A stretch of DNA of 64,000 nucleotides from Pseudomonas azadiae. Lineage in GTDB: Bacteria > Pseudomonadota > Gammaproteobacteria > Pseudomonadales > Pseudomonadaceae. Shown one piece after another: positions 33,308 through 41,894 of this stretch. The stretch lies in NCBI RefSeq assembly GCF_019145355.1, contig NZ_JAHSTY010000001.1, positions 1,240,001 to 1,304,000 of the forward strand, given 5' to 3'. The translations under genes were made by a program, and so were the position numbers. Under the pieces are notes generated by a model. It was not told where the DNA came from. It ran no database searches and saw nothing but the letters and a program-made list of their open reading frames with translations. Position 1 is the first letter of the stretch. Each line of letters opens with the position of its first letter.

Positions 33308-35887
33308 TTAGTACCCAGTGGCCTCCCAGTAGATTTCATCAGGCGAATTGAACGGGCCAGAAATGACCGAAAACTGCGCATTGCTGACGATCAGCGTGTT
33401 GGTACCGGTGGCGACGTCGGAATAGAAAAGGCTGGTCCGGCTTGCGACCAGAGACACGCACCGGTTCGGGAAGGCGATTGGAAAACTACGGTGGGTCACG
33501 TTGTCAGATGCGCCCAGCGTGAACCCCCACTGCCGAATGAGGCCGGTTTGCGCGCACTTCCACCACCCGTTGGGGCTCAAGGATGCAGTGTTCTTCAACA
33601 CGGCACCGGGCACATCGGGAGTCGCCTGGGGCAGATTGGTCAGCCCGCTTGCATCGCCGCTATAAACGCCGGTGACGCGCAGGTTGCCGCCTTCGGTGAG
33701 CGTGAGAGCGTTGTTGGTACCGCCTACATGCATGACGACGCTTGGCGGAGTGGTGGAGCCGCCGCCGGCGTAAACCTCCATGGACGCCAGATGACGTTCT
33801 GCCCAGTTGGTTGCCTTCCACATCAAGTAAGCATTGCCGTTGTCAGGGCAGTCGACCTGAACCGCAGGGAATCGCGATCGCCAGTCAACAAACGCGCCTG
33901 CCATGGCGCGGAAGTCAAACCGCGCCGTTCCAGTCAGATTTCCGCCGCTAAGAGGCAGTTTCGAGTTGTCCCCGATCGCGATATTGGCGGTGCCGTCGAA
34001 CGCTACACCGTTGATTAGTCGAGGCGTGGCCAGCTTGGTCGCGGTAGCGGCATTACCTGATACAGCAATATCGTAGGTGCCGCTCAATCGGGCCTTGGGC
34101 AGCGTGCCAAGGGTCAGCGCGTTGGCGTTCAAGCCGGTCAACTGCCCACCATCGCCAAAATACGAACCCTTGATGGTCAAGTGCCCGGCACCGTCTAGGA
34201 TGAACGCCGCAATGGTTCCGCCCACGTGCATGACCACCGAGGGCAACGAGACGGCCGTTCCACCGGCGTAGACCTCCATGGCGGCCAGGTGGCGCTCGCT
34301 CCAGTTGGTGCCTTTCCATACAGAATAGGAGGCAGTATTGGCCGGGCAGTCGATCTGAATTGCGGCTTGGCGCTCCTGCCAACTGACGAACGAGCCACCA
34401 ATCGTCGGCGCATTGAATCGCACGCTGCCGGTCAATGTTCCGCCGGCAAGCGGCAGTTTGGAATCATCAACGATCGCGACATTTTGGGTACCGTCGAATG
34501 CTACGCCGTTGATCAGCCGTGCCGTCTCCAGACGGGTAGCGGTACCGGCGTTGCCCGTCACCTGAATATCGTAAGCCCCGTACAGTCTGGTCCGGGGCAC
34601 GGTGCCGGCAGCTAGGGCGCTGGCGTTGAGATTGACCAACCCCCCGCCGTTACCGGTCAGCAGCCCGGTGATCGCCACACCGTCGACAGACACCCGCACA
34701 CCGTTGCCGGTCAGGTATCCATCAGCCCCCAACCCCATGAATAAAGTTTTGAAGCCGGTGGCGGAGCCATACCCGCCGATGCTGCCAACGACGCTATCGC
34801 CGGACGTGAACGTCATCCCACGCGCCCAGGCGCTGCCAAAATAGTTGCCAGCCGCATAGACCACATCACCGACCATCGTGCCGCCGGTCAACGGCAGCTT
34901 GGTGGCGTCCTGCACCGTGATGTCCTGGGTCCCGTCAAAGGCCACGCCATTGATCGCGCGCGGGTTGGCCAACCGCGTGGCGGAGCCCGAACGCAAGTCA
35001 GGGTAGTGACCCACCTTGGCGGCGAAGTGATCGACCAGCGGGCCATCGATGGGCGCGACCACGCGCAGATCGTTGATCTGGTTGGCGCTCACCAGGTGCG
35101 CCAGCGGGATGCAGTAATGCCAACTGCCGTCAGTGTCCAGGTAGTCGGCCTGGTCGGGGTCAAACACCACCTTCCAACTGGCCACCACGTCGTTCAGCTC
35201 TCGGCGCAGGGACACGCGCAGCCACACCGGTGCCGGCAATGCAGGCGGCGCGATCGGCAAGGCGCTGGCCAGCTCGACGCGGATACCTTCGATATAAGCC
35301 AGGCCAGGCTTCAGCCGGTACCCGGCCGCGACCTTTTCCACCTGCAGACCGTTGCGGTAGAAGCACGCTCGGCCAAACACGTCGCGGTTACTCTGCCGCT
35401 CGCGCTCATCAATCCCTTTGAGGCGCACGGTGAAGTCATGCTGCCAGGTGCTGGCATCAATCGTGATGCCGGTCAGCGCCTGGGCCCCATCAAACACCAC
35501 CAGGATATTGCGGGTGACGTTGTTGCCCAGCTGTTGCGGCGGGATGTTCTTGCGCTTCTGCTGCACCGGCACGTAAGCCACGGCCAGCAACACGTTCTCG
35601 GCGGTTTCCAGGCCGATCCAGTTCCAATCAAAGTCCCCGATATCGCTGCCCAACATCGAGCTGTAGACCACCTGATTGGGGTTTACGAAGCCGATATTTT
35701 GCGGCGGGATCGTGTAGGTGTGGACGATCTGCGCCGCCGGCGGCTTCGGCGCGGCGCGGTCGACCGGGCTGTTTGGGTTCAGCCCAGGTACGTTGGCATA
35801 GACAAAGCGAACGACTTCTAGGCGCTGCTGCGCGCCGAGTTTTTGAGCAATCAGGCTTTCGCCTGCAAGGGTAATACTGGCTCCCAC
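33308..35887 (-). CDS. Phage tail fibre protein (gpH-like, DUF3751 N-terminus)
   Basis: 859 residues. The N-terminal 170 residues (MGASITLAGESLIAQKLGAQ, IPPQNIGFVNPNQVVYSSML) are the baseplate-attachment domain. The shaft has three repeats of (R/A)-x-INGVAFDGT(Q/A) followed by KLPL(T/A/S)GG near residues 312, 459 and 624, and two copies of a TNW(S/A)ERHLA(A/S)MEVYAGG element. The C-terminus (GWWKCAQTGLIRQWGFTLGA then a beta-rich end) would bind the host. The repeats suggest growth by duplication. Confidence 0.88.
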   Translation of the reverse strand: MGASITLAGESLIAQKLGAQQRLEVVRFVYANVPGLNPNSPVDRAAPKPPAAQIVHTYTIPPQNIGFVNPNQVVYSSMLGSDIGDFDWNWIGLETAENVLLAVAYVPVQQKRKNIPPQQLGNNVTRNILVVFDGAQALTGITIDASTWQHDFTVRLKGIDERERQSNRDVFGRACFYRNGLQVEKVAAGYRLKPGLAYIEGIRVELASALPIAPPALPAPVWLRVSLRRELNDVVASWKVVFDPDQADYLDTDGSWHYCIPLAHLVSANQINDLRVVAPIDGPLVDHFAAKVGHYPDLRSGSATRLANPRAINGVAFDGTQDITVQDATKLPLTGGTMVGDVVYAAGNYFGSAWARGMTFTSGDSVVGSIGGYGSATGFKTLFMGLGADGYLTGNGVRVSVDGVAITGLLTGNGGGLVNLNASALAAGTVPRTRLYGAYDIQVTGNAGTATRLETARLINGVAFDGTQNVAIVDDSKLPLAGGTLTGSVRFNAPTIGGSFVSWQERQAAIQIDCPANTASYSVWKGTNWSERHLAAMEVYAGGTAVSLPSVVMHVGGTIAAFILDGAGHLTIKGSYFGDGGQLTGLNANALTLGTLPKARLSGTYDIAVSGNAATATKLATPRLINGVAFDGTANIAIGDNSKLPLSGGNLTGTARFDFRAMAGAFVDWRSRFPAVQVDCPDNGNAYLMWKATNWAERHLASMEVYAGGGSTTPPSVVMHVGGTNNALTLTEGGNLRVTGVYSGDASGLTNLPQATPDVPGAVLKNTASLSPNGWWKCAQTGLIRQWGFTLGASDNVTHRSFPIAFPNRCVSLVASRTSLFYSDVATGTNTLIVSNAQFSVISGPFNSPDEIYWEATGY

Positions 35888-35896
35888 AGGAGGCTC

Positions 35897-36421
35897 CTAC
35901 AGGCTGGCAATCAGCGTTTGCTGATCGTCGTTAAAGTCAGCCGCGACGATGCGCAGCGATACGGGGGTGAGGGTCACGAAGTCGTAGCGCCGGCAGGTGC
36001 GGCCGTACTGCTGAATCAGCACGCGCAGCAGCTCCGGGTTCTGCGACAGTTGGGAGTCGGAAAGACGCAGCATCACCACGTCCCAGTCCCGATCGGGCAT
36101 GCGTTCGTCAATCTCGACGTAACCCACGCCCAACCGCTGCAGGATGCGTTTGAGCCCAGCCGTGCTGCCGGCGTCTACCGCGTTGATAAAGGCGAACTTG
36201 ATCCGCAGGCGATACAGGCTTTCGGGCTCATCCTTGAAGCGGCTGATATCCCGTTGCCAGGCCAGCAGGTCCAGCACGGTCAAGTGGCAAGTTTCGGCAT
36301 CCATCTGCAGCAGAGGCCATTGCAGCCAGCTTTCGACCTTCTCCCACCAGGACTGGGCGGCTGCTTTCAGCTTGGCCAGCTGCGGACCATCGAGCCAAAA
36401 CGGCAAATTCAGCTTGATCAT
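35897..36421 (-). CDS. Phage tail protein I (gpI)
   Basis: 174 residues with the gpI pattern: LPFWLDGPQLAKLKAAAQSW near the start, LDLLAWQRDISRFKDEPESL in the middle (typical of the family) and GVGYVEIDERMPDRDWDVV. It is a baseplate wedge protein, cytoplasmic during assembly. ATG overlaps the J stop by four bases. The order J-I-fibre matches P2. Confidence 0.85.
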   Translation of the reverse strand: MIKLNLPFWLDGPQLAKLKAAAQSWWEKVESWLQWPLLQMDAETCHLTVLDLLAWQRDISRFKDEPESLYRLRIKFAFINAVDAGSTAGLKRILQRLGVGYVEIDERMPDRDWDVVMLRLSDSQLSQNPELLRVLIQQYGRTCRRYDFVTLTPVSLRIVAADFNDDQQTLIASL

Positions 36422-37590
36422 GCCGGCACCACCTGCAGGCTTTTGATCCTGGGAATGCTCAGCTCTGACACGATGTCGGCATTGTCAAAATGCAGCGACT
36501 CAATGCCAGGGAACTGCTGGTGAAGTTCTTCGCCCAGGCGGCTGAATGAAAACCGCGACTGGGGATAGGTCAGCGTCGGCTGATAGTCACCGGTACCGCT
36601 CTCGCGGAACGCCGCACGAATGAACTGTTCCACCTCGGCGCGCAGCTTGGTGCGCTGCTCGACGGTCAGCAGCGGCCGTGCCCACAGGGTCAGGCTCAGC
36701 GCGTGCTGGGTTTCTGGCATGACCATCACCAGCAGGTCATCACCGTGGCCATGGTTTCCTTGATCGCGGATATGCGCGTTGATTTGCTCCAGGTAAGTCG
36801 CCGCCGGCACGTCTGCATCAAACAGCACGTAGGCATTGGCACTGCCTGGCCCACGCGGTGCACCGTGCAAGAAATACACGCCGTCCGGTCGCACGCCCGG
36901 GAAGGCTGAGATCATGGCGCGATACACAGAGTCGGTGTGCCATTGGTTGACCGCCGAGAATTGGTTGCGCACGCGCAAACGCAGTTGATCGTCCGGCTCT
37001 GGATCCGCACCTGGTGCGATCAGCCAGCCGTCCGCGTTCACCACTTGGACGATGCCGGCAATGGGCACCGGCAGGATGGCGTAGTAACCCGGGGCCAGGT
37101 TGTAGCCGCTGCCCACTTCCTGGGCCTCTACCGGGACTTCCAGCTGCAGCACGCCGTCCGCGAAGGTGACGGCCTGGCTAGTGATCAATTGATAGATATG
37201 CCCGTTGATCGCTGCGGACTGCACTCTCACGCCGGCGGGCAATTCCAACGCACCACCCGGCACATCGCGGGTGAACAGCAGCACGCCTTTGGCCTTGGTC
37301 GCGCCTTTGCGCTCGACGTTTACCGCCCAGGCCAGCATATCCAGCCATTTATCGCGTGCGGTTTTGACAAAGAAGTTCGGCAGGATCGTGCCGCTGACGA
37401 AGTTGATCAGCCACAGCACCGGCTTAGTCACCAGCGCGGTGATTACCCGCCAGAACGGCGAATAGGCGCTGGTATTGCTCATCTTGCTGCCCTGGGCCGC
37501 GACTTCCTTTTCCCACGCCTGGCGCAAGCCTTCCTCGGTGACTGGGATGCCGCCGTCTGCCAGAGCCTGCTTAAAATCTACGTCGCTCAC
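36418..37590 (-). CDS. Phage baseplate assembly protein J (gpJ)
   Basis: 390 residues. A wedge protein of contractile tails. Features: long N-terminal helical part, then the gpJ-like sequence KAKGVLLFTRDVPGGALELP near residue 97 and GSGYNLAPGYYAILP near residue 160, typical of the gpJ/Mu gp47 fold. The C-terminal HQQFPGIESLHFDNADIVSE is at the end. Its start overlaps the stop of the 105-aa gene by four bases. Confidence 0.9.
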   Translation of the reverse strand: MSDVDFKQALADGGIPVTEEGLRQAWEKEVAAQGSKMSNTSAYSPFWRVITALVTKPVLWLINFVSGTILPNFFVKTARDKWLDMLAWAVNVERKGATKAKGVLLFTRDVPGGALELPAGVRVQSAAINGHIYQLITSQAVTFADGVLQLEVPVEAQEVGSGYNLAPGYYAILPVPIAGIVQVVNADGWLIAPGADPEPDDQLRLRVRNQFSAVNQWHTDSVYRAMISAFPGVRPDGVYFLHGAPRGPGSANAYVLFDADVPAATYLEQINAHIRDQGNHGHGDDLLVMVMPETQHALSLTLWARPLLTVEQRTKLRAEVEQFIRAAFRESGTGDYQPTLTYPQSRFSFSRLGEELHQQFPGIESLHFDNADIVSELSIPRIKSLQVVPA

Positions 37591-37904
37591 AGGGTCACCT
37601 CGATGTCGCCAAATTTCAGCGTTTTCGCCGTGACCAGGTACTGGCCAGACTCCACTTGTTTAATCAGGGCTGTGCCCGGTACCAGGCGCTCGTCGGCCTC
37701 CACCAGCAATTCCAACTGCTGGATGCAATCGCGCTGACGCAGGCGGCTGCGCTCGGCCACCAAGGTGACCAGCAAGCCGCTCTCGCGAATCATGTGCGCG
37801 ATGTCCTGGGCGATGCTGGCCCGGTCCTCGATCAGCAGCGGCTGACGCGATGGGTCCAGGACCAGGTCGTTGTCTGCGATCAGCAGGTCGATGTATTCGC
37901 TCAT
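37587..37904 (-). CDS. DUF2590-like baseplate protein
   Basis: 105 residues, starting MSEYIDLLIADNDLVLDPSR and containing RASIAQDIAHMIRESGLLV. It sits where P2 has W (gp25-like) and matches the DUF2590 family of HP1/K139-type phages. A baseplate role is inferred from that position. Confidence 0.78.
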   Translation of the reverse strand: MSEYIDLLIADNDLVLDPSRQPLLIEDRASIAQDIAHMIRESGLLVTLVAERSRLRQRDCIQQLELLVEADERLVPGTALIKQVESGQYLVTAKTLKFGDIEVTL

Positions 37905-40213
37905 CCGCCCACCGCCATGGCCAACATGCCTTCCAGCTCCAGCGGGTTCATCGGTTTGCCGGTGTGAATGTTGACGTTCTCCACGTGGGTGCCCTTGTTT
38001 TGGGTTTGGTTGTTGTTCTGGATGCTGGCCAGCAAGCCGCCCCGGGGCACGGCGTCGGGCCGTTTCGGTGACAGGCTGGTCACGGCGTTGTTGATCCGCT
38101 GCTGGCTCTGCTCGGCCTTCTCGGTCGGCTTGGACGCCGTGACCAGAGCCGGCGGTTGCGTTGGCTGCGTAACGTGTAGTTGCGGCCCGATCGGCGCCGG
38201 CGTTTTTAATGCCGGCGCTGCCACCAGGGCCGGCGCCGTACGCGGGGCTTCGGGAGCGGTCAGTGGCTGCGCGATCGGCGCCGGGGTTTTCGGCACAGGT
38301 GCCAGCACCAGGGCCGGCGCTTGGGTCCGCGGCTGCAGAGCGTTGAGGGCTGGCAGGGCCGGTGCCGGTGCTTTTGACGTGGCAGCCATCACCAGGGGCG
38401 GCGCCTGGATGGGTTGCTGGGGAGCGCTCACCAATTGCGGCAGCAACGGTGCCTCGACCTGGGGCGCGCTGATGGTCGGCAAGTCCGGCGCGGCTGGCAT
38501 GTCGCCAAACGCCGCCTCGATGTTCACGCCGGGGATCTTGTTCAACATCTCGATCAGGCCGTTGATCGCGCTTTTAAAAATGTTGACGATGCCGTCCCAG
38601 GCCGCGCTGGCCATGGCTGACCAGCCGCCCATCGAATCGAACCACTCAGACAGCGCGGTCAGTTGGCCGCTGACCCACTGGAACGCCTCGCTGTTAAGCA
38701 GCGCACTGGTCCACTCGTCCCAATAGACGATCGCCGCCGCAACAGCCGCGACCAGGGCAACAATGCCGATCACGATCCAGGTCACCGGGTTGGCCAACAA
38801 CGCGGTATTGACCAGCCAGATCGCGCCCTGCCACAGCAGCATCGCGCCCTTGACCAAGCCCATCCAGGCGACCATCAGCACCAAGCCAGCCACAAAACCG
38901 ATCACCATCACGGTGTGGTACAGGAACATTGCGATGCTGCGGTAGCCCGACCAGGTGAGAGCGTTCCACACCACAGTCGCTCCCAGCCAAGCCATTTTCG
39001 ACAGCCCCACGGTCAGGGTCAGCAGCGACATGGCGGCGGTGATCGCCAGGAACGACAGCGTGACTATCCCAATCAGCCGGGTAATGTTGGGGAACAACTG
39101 GGTCCAACGAGTCAGCGTGCTTGCAATGCCCACCAGGCGATCCATCAACGGTGTCAGGATCGGAATCAATGACTGGCCAAAAGCGATGCGTAGCGCTTGC
39201 ACGGCGGCGCCGAACTGCTGCCACGGGTCCACCATGTTTTTGGCCATACGCTCGGCATTCTCCAGGCCACGCACATTGCCCAGTTGCTCCATGCCGTTTT
39301 TCAAGCGGCCGGTGTCGCCCATCAGTGTGGTAATCAGACGTGCCGCTTCACCACCAAAGGCGTCGCGCAGCTGCTTGCCGTTGGCCTCAATCGACAGATC
39401 CCCGAACTTGCCCTTGAGCTTGTCCAGGATGTCCATCATCGGCAACAACTTGCCCTGCTGGTCAACAAAGGACATGCCGAGCTTTTCCGATGCGCCGCTG
39501 ACGTTCTCAAAGAAAGACTTGTAGAGACCACCGGCCTCCCCGCCATCCATGGTGCTGCCCAACGTGCCCAGCACCGCCATTTGCTCGGCCAGGCTCACGC
39601 CTGCAGTGCTGGCCAGGCCGCCGGCGGCTTTGAAGGCTTCGCCGATCTGCTCGCCGCTGGTGCGAAACAGCTGCACCGCCGTGGCGGTTTGGCCAGCCAG
39701 GGTTTCAACCCACTGCCCTTTCCCCATTGCGTCAGCTTGGCCTTTGAACAGGTTGTACATCGTGCCGACGTACGTGCCCATGGTGTCGGCGTCGGCCTTG
39801 GTAGCCTTGGCCAACACGTCGCTGGCGTTGGTAAAAGTCGCCAACTGGTTGCCCACTAGTCCCTTGATGGCGCCTTCAATGTGATACGCCGAGGCGACAA
39901 AATCCCTGGCGTTTTCGCCATACGCCACGGAAAACTCCAAAGACTTGCGATTCAGCGCATTCAACGCATCCTCGGCCACGTTCAACGATCGAACTTCGCC
40001 TAGGGCGCGATTCATCTCAAGGGCTGGTTCCATGGATTGGGTAATACCGACATACGCGCCCGTAATGCCCGCCAGACCAAACCCCATCGTCTTGATGTGC
40101 TTTTCGCTCTGTTCAGCCAAATCAGAAAAGCCCATCTTGACCTTCCCCAGCGGGGCGGTGACCTTATCGGTCAGGCTCAAAATGAAGGCCAGGCGGGCGC
40201 TTTTGTCAGCCAT
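37901..40213 (-). CDS. Phage tail tape measure protein
   Basis: 770 residues, sets tail length. The N-terminus (RLAFILSLTDKVTAPLGKVK) and the middle AYHIEGAIKGLVGNQLATF belong to the TP901-type tape-measure core. Three or four hydrophobic segments lie between residues 380 and 500. A striking Ala/Pro-rich tail (about residues 590-730) carries repeats of the type PALV-x-AP-x-x-KTPAPI. The start codon lies seven bases after the frame that the -1 frameshift of the upstream chaperone gene would use. Confidence 0.87.
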   Translation of the reverse strand: MADKSARLAFILSLTDKVTAPLGKVKMGFSDLAEQSEKHIKTMGFGLAGITGAYVGITQSMEPALEMNRALGEVRSLNVAEDALNALNRKSLEFSVAYGENARDFVASAYHIEGAIKGLVGNQLATFTNASDVLAKATKADADTMGTYVGTMYNLFKGQADAMGKGQWVETLAGQTATAVQLFRTSGEQIGEAFKAAGGLASTAGVSLAEQMAVLGTLGSTMDGGEAGGLYKSFFENVSGASEKLGMSFVDQQGKLLPMMDILDKLKGKFGDLSIEANGKQLRDAFGGEAARLITTLMGDTGRLKNGMEQLGNVRGLENAERMAKNMVDPWQQFGAAVQALRIAFGQSLIPILTPLMDRLVGIASTLTRWTQLFPNITRLIGIVTLSFLAITAAMSLLTLTVGLSKMAWLGATVVWNALTWSGYRSIAMFLYHTVMVIGFVAGLVLMVAWMGLVKGAMLLWQGAIWLVNTALLANPVTWIVIGIVALVAAVAAAIVYWDEWTSALLNSEAFQWVSGQLTALSEWFDSMGGWSAMASAAWDGIVNIFKSAINGLIEMLNKIPGVNIEAAFGDMPAAPDLPTISAPQVEAPLLPQLVSAPQQPIQAPPLVMAATSKAPAPALPALNALQPRTQAPALVLAPVPKTPAPIAQPLTAPEAPRTAPALVAAPALKTPAPIGPQLHVTQPTQPPALVTASKPTEKAEQSQQRINNAVTSLSPKRPDAVPRGGLLASIQNNNQTQNKGTHVENVNIHTGKPMNPLELEGMLAMAVGG

Positions 40214-40219
40214 CAGTGT

Positions 40220-40671
40220 TTATCCGTTGAGTGCGTGGGCAATGCCGTTGGCAATGGCGATCTCCATCCGGCGCCAGTGCTCATCCTCCAGCCACTTGGC
40301 CGTCCCCATCACCTCGGCGGTGGGTTCGGCACCAGGTAGCCAGCGGCCGGCCAGGGCCACCAGTTGGCCAAGGCCGTTCTCGGTCAGTCGTTCGGCGTGG
40401 TCGAGGGCTTTTTTACGGTAATTTCAACGTCTGGGCCGTACTCCTCGAGGAGCGCGCCGGCCAGCTGCATGACCAGTACCGGGTTGCCCAGCTGGGCCTT
40501 GAGGGTGGCGCGCTGTTCCTGCTTAACGGTGGTCACCAGCAGGTTGTTGGCCGGCGAAACCTTGTTGGTCTGGGTCACGGCGTTGAAGTACTTGGTCACG
40601 TCTTGCGGGGTCAGGGCGAAGGTAAATTCCTTGTCGCCGACTTCCAGGGTGATATCGCGTGTATCGGTCAT
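40220..40671 (-). CDS. Tail chaperone frameshift product (gpG-GT / E-E'-like fusion)
   Basis: The 95-aa chaperone frame contains the heptamer AAAAAAG (40408-40414 on the minus strand) seven codons before its TGA. Slipping -1 there enters a second open frame of about 60 codons (begins ALDHAERLTENGLGQLVALA, contains TAKWLEDEHWRRMEIAIANG) and ends at TAA 40220-40222, just before the tape measure ATG. The fused product would be about 150 residues. This is the layout of tail chaperones in lambda, P2 and relatives. The slip is inferred from the sequence. Confidence 0.8.
40384..40671 (-). CDS. Phage tail assembly chaperone (unshifted product)
   Basis: 95 residues starting MTDTRDITLEVGDKEFTFAL. It matches the DUF2765-type tail assembly chaperone (gpG-like), which coats the tape measure during tail assembly. 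ATG 40671 is preferred over the longer frame from 40731, which reaches into the spanin region. GGAG lies upstream. Its Thr/Pro C-terminus (KKPSTTPND) is made only without the frameshift. Confidence 0.85.
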   Translation of the reverse strand: MTDTRDITLEVGDKEFTFALTPQDVTKYFNAVTQTNKVSPANNLLVTTVKQEQRATLKAQLGNPVLVMQLAGALLEEYGPDVEITVKKPSTTPND

Positions 40672-40705
40672 GGTGTTGCTCCGTTCAGATTTAGAAAGTG
40701 TTGAA

Positions 40706-41158
40706 TCAGCGCAGGCAAACCCGGCGCACATGGTCCTGCAGGCCCAGAATCATTTGCCGACTGAGGGCAAGCTGATCTCTGAGGGTGAAATAATCCTGTC
40801 GAGCGTTTGCTGTGAGTTCGGCGGTGCCTGCATTAGCCAAGCCGCCGGCGCCGGCCGCTGGGGTGGCTGGGGCGCTGCAGGTGGCGTTGAGGAGCAACCG
40901 CTTATCGCCAGCGTCAACAGCGCGGCGCAAGCCGTCGTTTTCAATGCGTTCATCGTTGAGTTCCTGGGTACGTTGAAGGTCTATGGCGTCACGCTCGGCC
41001 AGCATCTCGCCGCTGATCCGCGTCGCTTCGCGCAGGCCGCTGGCTTCGAACAGCGCGGCGTCACGCTCACTACGGGCCGTGTCGCGCTGGCCTTCCAGCA
41101 GGTCGAAGCCGAACCAGGCCACCAGGCACACCACCAGGATGAAAAAGCCTTCGCGCAT
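40706..41158 (-). CDS. i-Spanin (Rz-like)
   Basis: 150 residues with one N-terminal TM segment (EGFFILVVCLVAWFGFDLLE) and a long periplasmic coiled coil (QRDTARSERDAALFEASGLR and ISGEMLAERDAI, then an Ala/Gly-rich linker). This is the class of i-spanins that fuse inner and outer membrane at lysis. Its ATG overlaps the endolysin TGA. The reading frame contains the o-spanin gene out of phase. Confidence 0.87.
   Translation of the reverse strand: MREGFFILVVCLVAWFGFDLLEGQRDTARSERDAALFEASGLREATRISGEMLAERDAIDLQRTQELNDERIENDGLRRAVDAGDKRLLLNATCSAPATPAAGAGGLANAGTAELTANARQDYFTLRDQLALSRQMILGLQDHVRRVCLR
40750..40953 (-). CDS. o-Spanin (Rz1-like lipoprotein) nested in the Rz gene
   Basis: 67 residues in a different frame inside the i-spanin gene. 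Signal MNALKTTACAALLTLAISGC ends at the lipobox Cys (residue 20). The mature part is Pro-rich (PPAAPQPPQRPAPAA), as in Rz1. A fully embedded arrangement is the lambda type. Lysis partner of the i-spanin. Confidence 0.87.
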   Translation of the reverse strand: MNALKTTACAALLTLAISGCSSTPPAAPQPPQRPAPAAWLMQAPPNSQQTLDRIISPSEISLPSVGK

Positions 41159-41691
41159 CACAAGCCCGCCTGACACAAAGCAGCTTCCGCCAGTCGGCGC
41201 GCATGCAGGCCCGGGATAAACACTTTCTTGCCCTGGACGGTGGTGACAAAGGCCCACACCGGCGTCCTACCGTCAGACGCCCAGGCCAGCGCCTGGCAGC
41301 CTTCTTTGATGCGGCCGGCATTGATCAGGCCGACTGCGCGACTGGCGCACGTGCTGGCCGTGCCGAAGTTGTGGCCATGGCTGCTCAGGGCGTCGAAAGT
41401 GTTCTGACCCACGTCCTGATTGGTGATGCAGTCGGCCAGCTCCAGTTGGCCTTTGCTGATCACCAGCTGCTCCACCTCGTTGCAGCGAGCGTCCGACCAG
41501 TAATCCCCCACAACCACCGGGTAAGGGCTGGTGTGGCGGGTGATGCCCTTGCACACGGTTGGTAGGCCACGGGCCAGCTTGTCGGCGTAGACGGTGTTCT
41601 GGCCGTTGCCTTCCCATGTGCCCAAAAACAGCACCAGCGTGGAGCTGCAGAGCGCGATAGCGCCGGCGGCGATCTTGCCGCGCAGGCTCAT
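41158..41691 (-). CDS. Endolysin, SAR-type muramidase (lysozyme family)
   Basis: 177 residues. The N-terminus MSLRGKIAAGAIALCSSTLV continues as a weakly hydrophobic stretch and looks like a signal-arrest-release segment with a Cys inside it. The catalytic region TWEGNGQNTVYADKLARGLP then TVCKGITRH holds the expected Glu, Asp and Thr. The spacing is E-x9-D-x7-T, one and two residues longer than in P21- or P22-type lysozymes. ATG 41691 overlaps the holin stop by four bases. Confidence 0.85.
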   Translation of the reverse strand: MSLRGKIAAGAIALCSSTLVLFLGTWEGNGQNTVYADKLARGLPTVCKGITRHTSPYPVVVGDYWSDARCNEVEQLVISKGQLELADCITNQDVGQNTFDALSSHGHNFGTASTCASRAVGLINAGRIKEGCQALAWASDGRTPVWAFVTTVQGKKVFIPGLHARRLAEAALCQAGL

Positions 41692-41894
41692 GGCTTCACC
41701 TTCCAGTCGCGCAGCATCTGGCGATACTTGGGAACCAACAGCAGGATCTGCAGCACCATGTAAACGGCAGTCAGCATGTAGGCGACAGCCGACCAATCGA
41801 TGGCCCCTGTCGCCCCGGTGGCGGCTACACCGATCGCAGGTGACGCCTTCGCCAGTGCGATGGCGGTGTCCTGGGCCGCCTGATTCGTGCTCAT
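41688..41894 (-). CDS. Putative holin
   Basis: 68 residues with a short polar start (MSTNQAAQDTAIALAKASPA), a first hydrophobic stretch (IGVAATGATGAI) and a second, stronger TM segment (AVAYMLTAVYMVLQILLLV) before a basic end (KYRQMLRDWKVKP). Size and position just before the endolysin gene support a holin or pinholin. A SAR endolysin would need only a pinholin. Confidence 0.75.
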   Translation of the reverse strand: MSTNQAAQDTAIALAKASPAIGVAATGATGAIDWSAVAYMLTAVYMVLQILLLVPKYRQMLRDWKVKP

